From JANPGR01 sp031424015 (lineage in GTDB: Bacteria; Patescibacteriota; Minisyncoccia; Phycocordibacterales; UBA1006), in NCBI GenBank assembly GCA_031424015.1, contig JANPGR010000068.1:1-5047 (forward strand): a DNA stretch of 5,047 nt. Direction: 5' to 3'. A model generated the notes under the pieces. The model ran no database searches, was not told the DNA's origin, and was given only the letters and a program-made list of their open reading frames with translations. This document shows positions 1-4,689 of this stretch, one piece after another. Both the position numbers and the translations under genes were made by a program. Position 1 is the first letter of the stretch. Every line of letters starts with the position of its first letter.

Positions 1-89
1 CGGAGAGAGGTAATTGGTCAGTTGTAGAAAGGTATGTAGCCAACCAAGGAAAAACGAATGATGGAGACAAACAACTCAGTCTGTTCTAG
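1..89 (+). CDS. C-terminal end of an unidentified protein, partial at window edge
   Basis: The frame starting at base 3 is open from the window edge to TAG at 87-89 and gives about 28 residues, ending VANQGKTNDGDKQLSLF. The other two forward frames are closed by stops within 61 bases. The terminal QLSLF fits the QL(S/D)LF consensus by which bacterial replication and repair proteins (for example DinB-type polymerases) bind the sliding clamp; many mobile-element enzymes also end this way. I cannot name the family from so few residues. The gene converges on the greA fragment at 203-280, with a hairpin-bearing gap between them. If it belongs to a mobile element it could bear on the neighbouring insertion, but that is speculation. 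Confidence 0.5.
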   Translation, partial: ERGNWSVVERYVANQGKTNDGDKQLSLF

Positions 90-143
90 TCATATGTACC
101 CACAATACCCCGACGGCTTGGCCGCGTGGGTGGTTTATTGGTG

Positions 144-174
144 AACCGCTGTGTACTTCAAGCATACAGTGGTT
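144..174. other. Long hairpin in a convergent intergenic gap
   Basis: An 11-pair stem (144-154 with 164-174, including two G-T pairs) closes a 9-base loop. It lies between the partial + strand gene ending at 89 and the greA tail ending at 203. No run of T follows on either strand, so it is not a textbook intrinsic terminator, but the position between two convergent gene ends suggests a 3'-end or transcript-stabilising role. A second small stem (CGGC 114-117 with GCCG 121-124) and a possible enclosing stem (ATACCC 105-110 with GGGTAT 184-189) surround it. GGTT at 132-135 could compete with GGTT at 171-174 for AACC at 144-147. Confidence 0.5.
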
Positions 175-202
175 TGTGCAGAAGGGTATGTTTATGGAGT
201 AG

Positions 203-280
203 TTAATTTCCTATTCCGTTTGATTGAATCCCCAAAACCTGCCACGTGTGGGTGCCGCTAGGGATTGTGATTGTGACTGT
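203..280 (-). pseudogene. Detached 3' end of greA
   Basis: Read on the - strand from 280, this stretch encodes the same 18 residues as GreA positions 139-156 (TVTITIPSGTHTWQVLGI). It then continues in frame as QSNGIGN to a TAA at 203-205. It has no start and no upstream part of the gene: at 281 the sequence switches abruptly to unrelated AT-rich DNA. The only difference from the intact gene within the shared 18 codons is a synonymous ACA/ACG change. It is best read as the tail of a greA gene cut off by insertion of the cassette at 281-1567, or as a tail carried in by the element. It should not be expressed as a protein by itself. Confidence 0.75.
227..280. repeat. 54-bp direct repeat, left copy
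   Basis: Matches 1568-1621 in the same orientation at 53 of 54 positions; the single difference is T266 versus C1607. Flanking bases differ on both sides (226 versus 1567, 281 versus 1622), so the edges are sharp. On the - strand it is 18 complete greA codons. It is the candidate left attachment site of the inserted cassette. Confidence 0.9.
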
Positions 281-298
281 AGAAATCCTAAAAAAGTT

Positions 299-327
299 TT
301 GCTTTTATTTGGTTCTAGATATATAAT
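299..327 (+). promoter_or_regulatory. Promoter of the methyltransferase-NUDIX cassette
   Basis: A perfect TATAAT (-10) at 322-327 is preceded by TTGCTT (-35, three of six consensus bases) at 299-304, with the ideal 17-bp spacer. The expected transcription start is about 334-335, the position of the ATG at 335. The mRNA would therefore be leaderless or nearly so, which agrees with the absence of a Shine-Dalgarno sequence. Confidence 0.65.
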
Positions 328-334
328 ATTTTAT

Positions 335-994
335 ATGGAAAATCAAAAAAAGTATTGGGAAAGTCAACATGTAAATCGTAAAAATGAGTTTCTAGATTTA
401 GAAATGGAACCTAACGAGTTCGCTGTAAAGTGTATAAAATTCTTGCCAGAAAATTCAACTATTTTAGAAATAGGTTCAGGAAATGGTAGGGATGCTAGAT
501 TTCTCTCGAGAGAAAAAGGTATACACGTCATTGCAAATGACATTTCTGAAGAAGCTATACACCAACTAAAAGCAGCTGCAGATAGAGATGGTACAAGTAC
601 TAAGATATCATCAATTAATTGTGATGTTCGAGACATTTTTAATGAGATGTCTCCAATTGTTAAACTGGATGCTTTTTATGCGAGATCTGCTTTGCATTTA
701 TCAGATAGTCAATTGGGTGAATTTATGCAAAAACTAAATAGCTTTCTGAAAAAAGATGGATATATTTTTATACAAGGAAAGCCAAAAGATGATTTTAAAT
801 TACAAAGAAGTTTGGAAATAGATGAAAATTATTATAAAGATATTGATGGTCACGAGAGAAGAGTTTGGTCGGAGCAGGGATTTTTGAATTTATGTAATCA
901 ATTTGGATATGAACCCTTAGAAATTGAAACAACAAATGAGGTTTGGCAAGGAAATGAAACAAAATTTGTATCACTAATAGCGAGAAAAATATGA
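335..994 (+). CDS. Class I SAM-dependent methyltransferase, TehB-like
   Basis: This 219-residue protein has the Rossmann-fold methyltransferase layout. Motif I is ILEIGSGNGRD (residues 43-53, the SAM-binding glycine loop). An acidic motif II follows in IANDIS (D69), then motif III NCDVRD (95-100) and a motif IV region LDAFYARSALHL (111-122). The C-terminal strand ETKFVSLIARK resembles the end of TehB-type enzymes, which methylate small molecules such as tellurite or thiols; this suggests a small-molecule rather than a DNA target, but the substrate cannot be read from sequence. An in-frame TTG at 224 would extend the protein by 37 residues, but those come from the repeat and precede the promoter, so ATG 335 was chosen. 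The stop overlaps the NUDIX start as ATGA, implying translational coupling. The DNA is AT-rich compared with the flanking genes. Confidence 0.85.
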   Translation: MENQKKYWESQHVNRKNEFLDLEMEPNEFAVKCIKFLPENSTILEIGSGNGRDARFLSREKGIHVIANDISEEAIHQLKAAADRDGTSTKISSINCDVRDIFNEMSPIVKLDAFYARSALHLSDSQLGEFMQKLNSFLKKDGYIFIQGKPKDDFKLQRSLEIDENYYKDIDGHERRVWSEQGFLNLCNQFGYEPLEIETTNEVWQGNETKFVSLIARKI

Positions 995-1503
995 TATATC
1001 CGAAACAAGCAATTCCTTGTGTCGCAGGATTGTGTATAGCTGAAAATAATGGGAATACATATATCCAGATTCAAGAAAGAAATAATTCAAAATATAATGG
1101 TAGCTACAATGGATTAATTGAGATACCTGTAGGTGTTTTAGATATTGAATTCGAGGATTTACATACAGCAGTGATTCGTGAAGTTTTTGAAGAATCCGGG
1201 TTGCATGTTTTAGAAATAATTGATTCACTTGATAATGAATATATTGTTCGAAATGATACAGTACGAGTACTGCAACCATTTTGTGTAACTCAAATTACAG
1301 AAGGGGTAAAACCTTGGGTTTGTAATGCTTTTTTGTGTCGTGTAGAATATACAGACCATTTGACCGCTCAGATCGATGAGACCAGAAATCCAAGATGGGT
1401 AACAATTTCTGAATTGAGAGATCTAATTCAGAATCCAGAACTATTCTTTCCACTCACATTTCCAGTATTACAAAAATATTTGAATGAAAAAGCCCTAGAA
1501 TGA
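991..1503 (+). CDS. NUDIX hydrolase
   Basis: A 170-residue single-domain protein with a NUDIX box at about residues 48-71: a glycine (G48), then E56, then REVFEESGL (63-71) with the metal-binding glutamates E64, E67 and E68. The glycine-to-glutamate spacing is one residue longer than the classical Gx5E, which occurs in some subfamilies. NUDIX enzymes cleave nucleoside diphosphates linked to another group (dNTPs, ADP-ribose, NAD, dinucleoside polyphosphates, mRNA caps); which one cannot be told here. Its ATG overlaps the methyltransferase stop by four bases, so the two are co-transcribed and probably act together, perhaps in detoxification, nucleotide clean-up or tailoring of one metabolite. 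It ends in TGA, directly on the following terminator hairpin. Confidence 0.88.
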   Translation: MIYPKQAIPCVAGLCIAENNGNTYIQIQERNNSKYNGSYNGLIEIPVGVLDIEFEDLHTAVIREVFEESGLHVLEIIDSLDNEYIVRNDTVRVLQPFCVTQITEGVKPWVCNAFLCRVEYTDHLTAQIDETRNPRWVTISELRDLIQNPELFFPLTFPVLQKYLNEKALE

Positions 1504-1534
1504 AAAACCTCAATAGTTTGATTGTTGGGTTTTT
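1503..1534. terminator. Bidirectional intrinsic terminator between NUDIX and greA
   Basis: AAAAACCT (1503-1510) pairs with GGGTTTTT (1527-1534), and CAAT (1511-1514) with ATTG (1521-1524). The loop is six bases and there is a two-T bulge. The T run on the + strand ends NUDIX transcripts; the complementary A run gives a T run on the - strand just past the greA stop at 1550. It overlaps the last base of the NUDIX stop codon. Confidence 0.75.
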
Positions 1535-1549
1535 CATCTTACTTAACTT

Positions 1550-2035
1550 CTAATCGTGATGTATCTCAATCCCCAAAACCTGCCACGTGTGGGTGCCGCT
1601 AGGGATCGTGATTGTGACTGTGTCACCCTGTGGTGTGCCCAGTAGGGACGTGCCGATTGGGCTGGTCGGGGTGATCACGCGATGGATGTAGTGATCTGGC
1701 CAATGCCAATCGCCAACAACGTGGAAATCCTCCACACCATTGTGGGTCTGGATACTGACTGTGTGGCCGATGCTGACTCGATCCGCATCTACTGGTGCGA
1801 CCACCTCGTGATTGTTCAGGATCGTTGCGTAGGTCTCGAGGACTTGGTTGTTCTTTTTCTCGCGTTCGACCAGGGCTTCGAATGGAGCGTTGTCATGCCA
1901 GGTTTCGGATCCTTGGTTGAGGACTTCTTGGATTTCCTGACTGATGGATACCTTTTCTCGGAGTAATTCTGCGTACGTTGATTCGAGCGCTGATTTGTCG
2001 CGCGCTAATAGATAATAGGTCTTTTGAGATTTCAT
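1550..2035 (-). CDS. greA: GreA/GreB-family transcript cleavage factor
   Basis: A 161-residue protein with the two-domain Gre layout. The N-terminal antiparallel coiled coil (about 1-75) reaches into the RNA polymerase secondary channel. The C-terminal FKBP-like domain (about 80-158) has the family signature TSPIGTSLLG (124-133) and a closing GDTVTITIPSG...WQVLGIE. Gre factors rescue backtracked polymerase by stimulating cleavage of the nascent RNA. The coiled-coil tip reads ETWHDNAPFE (44-53) rather than the usual GDLxENAEY: the acidic residue equivalent to E. coli D41 appears to be T45 while E44 becomes D48, so activity may be altered. The last 54-bp repeat copy supplies residues 139-156, followed by EIHHD. 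Start is the ATG at 2035; no Shine-Dalgarno sequence precedes it. It converges with the NUDIX gene. Confidence 0.88.
   Translation of the reverse strand: MKSQKTYYLLARDKSALESTYAELLREKVSISQEIQEVLNQGSETWHDNAPFEALVEREKKNNQVLETYATILNNHEVVAPVDADRVSIGHTVSIQTHNGVEDFHVVGDWHWPDHYIHRVITPTSPIGTSLLGTPQGDTVTITIPSGTHTWQVLGIEIHHD
1568..1621. repeat. 54-bp direct repeat, right copy within greA
   Basis: Same-orientation copy of 227-280 with one mismatch. Here it is part of the intact greA reading frame (codons 139-156). The difference falls in the third position of a threonine codon (T143), so both copies encode the same peptide. It is the candidate right attachment site of the cassette at 281-1567. Confidence 0.9.
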
Positions 2036-2058
2036 AATAAAGTTTGATAAAAGTTATT

Positions 2059-2087
2059 TTGACAAACAAAGAGAGAGAGAGTACACT
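2059..2087 (+). promoter_or_regulatory. Promoter with GA-tract spacer, zinc-ribbon gene
   Basis: A perfect TTGACA (2059-2064), a 17-bp spacer and TACACT (2082-2087, four of six consensus bases). Most of the spacer is a GA dinucleotide tract (2071-2081). The -10 overlaps an inverted repeat, AGAGT-AC-ACTCT. The predicted start near 2094 leaves a short leader of about 26 bases before the ATG at 2120. The same block, with one more GA unit, recurs at 4616-4646. Confidence 0.6.
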
Positions 2088-2119
2088 CTAGGTAGATTCT
2101 TTCATGTAAAAATAATAAG

Positions 2120-2293
2120 ATGAAACAAAAAAATAAGTTTCTTGTACGCGGATTTACTCCGCAAACCCTCCAGTTCCGTTGGTATAATTGCCCTCGAGAG
2201 AAATGTCGTGTTACAAGTGTTATTGAGGACTATGACCGAGAAGGCCTAAGATGCCTCAGTTGCGGACATAAACCCGGTGATAAACTTTGGTAG
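2120..2293 (+). CDS. Small zinc-ribbon protein, 57 residues
   Basis: ATG at 2120 opens a 58-codon frame ending in TAG at 2291-2293. The protein has two cysteine knuckles, CPREKC (C24, C29) and CLSCG (C45, C48), i.e. C-x4-C-x15-C-x2-C, typical of a structural zinc ribbon. A basic N-terminus (MKQKNK) and aromatic patch (FRWYN, 19-23) would suit nucleic-acid or protein contact. I do not recognise the family. Support for a real gene comes from the paired cysteines, a good promoter upstream (2059-2087) and a strong terminator hairpin eight bases after the stop. It is transcribed divergently from greA and converges on the flavoprotein gene. There is no Shine-Dalgarno sequence. Confidence 0.7.
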   Translation: MKQKNKFLVRGFTPQTLQFRWYNCPREKCRVTSVIEDYDREGLRCLSCGHKPGDKLW

Positions 2294-2300
2294 AGGGATT

Positions 2301-2337
2301 AAAACCTTTTTGTTCTGGAAGCAGACAAGAGGGTTTT
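2301..2337. terminator. Bidirectional terminator between zinc-ribbon and flavoprotein genes
   Basis: A long hairpin: AAAACC (2301-2306) pairs with GGTTTT (2332-2337), continuing inward through T2307-T2313 with A2325-G2331 and CTG 2315-2317 with CAG 2322-2324, and a GAAG loop at 2318-2321. T-rich sequence follows on the + strand; the - strand arm also ends in T residues. It overlaps the flavoprotein stop codon (2336-2338), so it can end both convergent transcripts. Confidence 0.75.
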
Positions 2338-3274
2338 ATTGCTTTTTCAGCCAGAGGTAGAGGTCTTCGAGTGCGCGTACTGCGTCGCCGGTCGCGATGT
2401 TGTTCTGGTGGTACAGACAATTGGTACAATCACCAGCAGCCCATAATCCCGGTACCGATGTACTGCCTCGTGCCGGGTCGATGATGATTTTACCATAAGG
2501 GTCGAGCAAACTCGGGTCGAATGATTTGATCGGGTCAGTGTTGGGTAATTGGCCGATTTCTACGAATATTCCTGACACGGGGAGATGTATTTCTGCGTCC
2601 GATCCTGTGGTGCGATACGTTATTCCTGTGACGAATTTGTCACCTGTGACAGCTGTGGGGACTGCGTTTTGTATCGCAGTAAAATTAGGATGGCTCAGTG
2701 CTGATGCGACCGTGACCGCGTCTGCTCGGTAGGAATCACTACGATTGAGGAGTGTGACGGATGCGCAGTATGCGAGCAGCTGGAGCGCTGATTCGAATGC
2801 AGCATTGCCCCCACCAACGACAACTACGTCAGATCCCGAGAACAGTGGTCCATCACACGATGCACAATAGGTGAGTCCTTTGTGTTCGAATGTATCCGCT
2901 CCTGGCACGTCGAGTTTACGTCGTTTGCTGCCTAGGGTATAGAGTACGGATTTGCCGATAAATGCGTGTTCCGTGCCATTTTCTGTGGCTGTGATGGTGA
3001 ATAGTGTCGCGTCCTTGGTGATACTGGTCACGTAGTGATGTTCGCGGATATCTACTGTTTTTGCGTAATACTGCACATGAGATTTGAGGGATTCGGCGAG
3101 TGCGTTCCCGGAAATTTCTGGAGTTCCTATCCAGTTGTAAATGGTTTCGGATACGACGGATTGTCCACCGAATGAGTCTGTGATGATCAAGGTCGAGAGA
3201 CCCTTTCTCGCTGCATACACAGCAGCAGCCGAACCTGCAGGTCCACCGCCGAGGATTATAATGTCGTATATCAT
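2336..3274 (-). CDS. trxB: Thioredoxin reductase-like / AhpF-like FAD disulfide reductase
   Basis: A 312-residue protein, the usual length of low-molecular-weight thioredoxin reductases. The FAD Rossmann motif is GGGPAG (9-14). The redox-active pair is C137-A-S-C140, followed by DGPLF. The nucleotide-binding motif is GGGNAA (154-159), and the second FAD contact is AAGD (279-282). Electrons should pass from NAD(P)H through FAD to a thioredoxin- or peroxiredoxin-type partner in the cytoplasm. The classical NADPH-binding HRR...R is replaced by NRSDSYR (177-183). The segments CDGPLF, GGGN, IFVEIGQLPNT and AAGDCT resemble the C-terminal half of NADH-dependent AhpF, without its N-terminal domain. 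An additional CTNC (283-286) is present. The gene follows ftsZ by 11 bp in the same operon, without a Shine-Dalgarno sequence. The symbol is by fold; partner and cofactor are uncertain. Confidence 0.85.
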   Translation of the reverse strand: MIYDIIILGGGPAGSAAAVYAARKGLSTLIITDSFGGQSVVSETIYNWIGTPEISGNALAESLKSHVQYYAKTVDIREHHYVTSITKDATLFTITATENGTEHAFIGKSVLYTLGSKRRKLDVPGADTFEHKGLTYCASCDGPLFSGSDVVVVGGGNAAFESALQLLAYCASVTLLNRSDSYRADAVTVASALSHPNFTAIQNAVPTAVTGDKFVTGITYRTTGSDAEIHLPVSGIFVEIGQLPNTDPIKSFDPSLLDPYGKIIIDPARGSTSVPGLWAAGDCTNCLYHQNNIATGDAVRALEDLYLWLKKQ

Positions 3275-3285
3275 AAAAGAGAAGT

Positions 3286-4539
3286 TTATTTTGATTTGCG
3301 AATAAAAGAAGGAATAGACCAGCCAATATCATCATTATCAGAATCATCGAGTACCTCGAGAGGTTCTGGACGATCTTTACGAACCGGAGCAGGATTAGTA
3401 GACAGAGGCTCCGGGCGTGCTGACTGCTGCATCATCGGTGGGGGGGTCGCACGTGCAAACGCGTCGAATCCTGATAGAGGAGCTGGTTCGGGTTGTGACT
3501 GAGGAGGAACAGCTGCAGCTGGGATAGGCTGATCGGAATGCTGAGGGCGAGAGGAAGTTTTCAAATTCTTTTGGGTTGATTTCTGGTCGAATCCTGTTGC
3601 AACTACAGTTACTTTGAGCTCGCCTTTTTTCAGGGTATTGTCCTCTACAGGACCAAAGATAAATCGCGCATTTGGATCAATAGTGTCACCCACAATACGA
3701 GCAATGGTGTCTACTTCAAAAATTTTCAAATCATCGCTATGAGTACTAATCGAGAGGAGGACTCCCTTTGCACCAGAAATAGAAACATCGAGGAGTGGGG
3801 AATTGATTGCTCTTTGTGCTGCTTCTTCGGCGCGCTCTTCGCCACTGGATATACCAATACCGATAAATGCTGAACCAGCGTTGGACAATACTGCCTTTAC
3901 ATCAGCAAAGTCGATGTTGACAGTTTGTTTTTCGCGGATGATGTCTGCGATGCTCTTTACTGCTTGGAGGAGGACGTCATCACACATCGCGAATGCCTGA
4001 CGGAAACTGGTATTCCTGTCAGTCACAGCGAGGAGTCTGTCATTGGATATTACAATAAGTGCGTCTACTTCTTTTTGGAGTTCTTCGATTCCTTTTCGCG
4101 CTAGGTCGCTGCGCTGATCACCCTCGAATGAGAATGGTTTTGTGACCACACCAATAGTGAGGATTCCCGCATCCTTTGCGAGTTTTGCTACCATTGGAGC
4201 TGCACCCGTCCCGGTCCCGCCACCCATACCACACGCAATAAATACCATATCAACGTCCTTGAAAACTTCTTGGACTTCTGCTTTGGTTTCTTCGACGGCT
4301 TTACGGCCGACCTCGGGGTTCATTCCTGATCCGACACCCTTGGTGAGGTTTTTACCGATGTGGATTTTCTTTGTGGCTTTTGAGTGGTGTAAATGTTGTG
4401 TGTCGGTGTTAATACAAACATAGTCGACGCCTTCGATATCTGCATCAATCATATGATCCACGGCATTTTGGCCGGAACCTCCGACTCCGATGACTTTGAT
4501 GTGGGCGAATGTAGCGATGCTAGGGCGGATTTGTGGCAT
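3286..4539 (-). CDS. ftsZ: Cell division GTPase FtsZ
   Basis: A 417-residue tubulin homologue that polymerises into the division ring. The N-terminal GTPase domain has VIGVGGSGQNAV (16-27), the tubulin signature GGGTGTG (106-112) and the T7 catalytic loop NIDFADV (208-214) with N208, D210 and D213 in place. The C-terminal activation domain runs to about residue 318. A Pro/Ser/Gln-rich linker (about 320-400) leads to an acidic stretch and a conserved-looking tail, WSIPSFIRKSK, the site that normally binds membrane anchors such as FtsA. No ftsA or ftsQ lies upstream: the next gene is divergent. The first gene of a two-gene operon, it is followed 11 bp later by the flavoprotein gene. ATG at 4539 sits about three bases from the predicted transcription start, so the mRNA may be near-leaderless. 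Confidence 0.97.
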   Translation of the reverse strand: MPQIRPSIATFAHIKVIGVGGSGQNAVDHMIDADIEGVDYVCINTDTQHLHHSKATKKIHIGKNLTKGVGSGMNPEVGRKAVEETKAEVQEVFKDVDMVFIACGMGGGTGTGAAPMVAKLAKDAGILTIGVVTKPFSFEGDQRSDLARKGIEELQKEVDALIVISNDRLLAVTDRNTSFRQAFAMCDDVLLQAVKSIADIIREKQTVNIDFADVKAVLSNAGSAFIGIGISSGEERAEEAAQRAINSPLLDVSISGAKGVLLSISTHSDDLKIFEVDTIARIVGDTIDPNARFIFGPVEDNTLKKGELKVTVVATGFDQKSTQKNLKTSSRPQHSDQPIPAAAVPPQSQPEPAPLSGFDAFARATPPPMMQQSARPEPLSTNPAPVRKDRPEPLEVLDDSDNDDIGWSIPSFIRKSK

Positions 4540-4548
4540 ATACCCAGT

Positions 4549-4576
4549 AGTATATCATAGATTTCTGCGAGACCAA
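4549..4576 (-). promoter_or_regulatory. Extended -10 promoter of ftsZ-flavoprotein operon
   Basis: On the - strand, TGA-TATACT forms an extended -10 (TATACT at 4554 down to 4549), preceded by a weak -35 TTGGTC (4576 to 4571) at a 16-bp spacing. Only nine bases separate TATACT from the ATG of ftsZ, so transcription should begin within about three bases of the start codon. Confidence 0.55.
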
Positions 4577-4615
4577 ATAGTAGGGGATATGTGGAGTAGT
4601 GAAAGAAGGGGAATC

Positions 4616-4646
4616 TTGATAAGTAAAGAGAGAGAGAGAGTAGTCT
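4616..4646 (+). promoter_or_regulatory. GA-tract promoter-like block, second copy
   Basis: TTGATA (4616-4621) is followed by TAAA, a GA tract (4628-4640) and TAGTCTC. The order and bases match the 2059-2087 block, except that the GA tract is one dinucleotide longer, making the spacer 19 instead of 17 bp, and the -10 (TAGTCT) is poor. It lies in the 150-bp gap between the divergent ftsZ and the small membrane-protein gene. An AT-rich segment (4661-4676) nearer the gene may hold the actual -10. Promoter activity in its present state is uncertain. Confidence 0.4.
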
Positions 4647-4689
4647 CAAGGCAGAATTTACATAATATTTTATAACTAAAAAGAAAAGA

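Larger units (their letters stand above)
227..1621. mobile_element. Small genomic island inserted at the 3' end of greA
   Basis: Two direct repeats of 54 bp bound 1287 bp of unique DNA (281-1567) that carries a methyltransferase gene, a NUDIX gene, their promoter and a terminator. The coding interior is clearly more AT-rich than its surroundings: sampled lines run about 20-35% GC, against about 50-60% in the flavoprotein gene. The only two genes in the window that end in TGA lie here. The repeat is the 3' end of greA, and the intact greA keeps reading through the right copy to a stop at 1550. No integrase or transposase lies inside, so movement would need an enzyme supplied in trans. A recombination or duplication event without a dedicated mobile element is the alternative. 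Confidence 0.6.

Noticed and set aside
58..144. A 28-codon frame (ATGATG at 58) with an AAGGA seven bases upstream.
   Set aside because: It overlaps the end of the partial gene in another frame and runs into the hairpin region; a single short motif is not enough support.
105..189. A tRNA-like fold with a CTTCAAG loop (UCA anticodon).
   Set aside because: The loop sits on an 11-pair stem rather than a 5-pair anticodon arm, with no D-arm GG and no T-arm consensus in the right place.
224..334. N-terminal extension of the methyltransferase from TTG 224.
   Set aside because: It would translate the antisense of the greA repeat, it lies upstream of the predicted promoter, and the added residues match no methyltransferase segment.
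227..1621. A diversity-generating retroelement: template repeat on the left, variable repeat at the 3' end of a target gene on the right; the single mismatch is A (left) to G (right) on the coding strand.
   Set aside because: Only one of the many adenines in the repeat differs and the change is silent. GreA is an implausible target and no reverse transcriptase is visible. One mismatch in the right direction is easily chance.
1682..1966. A 94-codon + strand frame antisense to greA.
   Set aside because: It is fully inside greA on the opposite strand, with no initiation signals or recognisable domain.
2916..3347. A 143-codon - strand frame overlapping the flavoprotein and ftsZ ends.
   Set aside because: It overlaps two well-supported genes in another frame and its composition is arginine- and histidine-rich, typical of an out-of-frame translation.
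3803..4423. Open frames on the + strand opposite ftsZ (3803-4000 and 4142-4423).
   Set aside because: They are antisense shadows of the well-conserved ftsZ coding sequence, with no protein-like motifs of their own.
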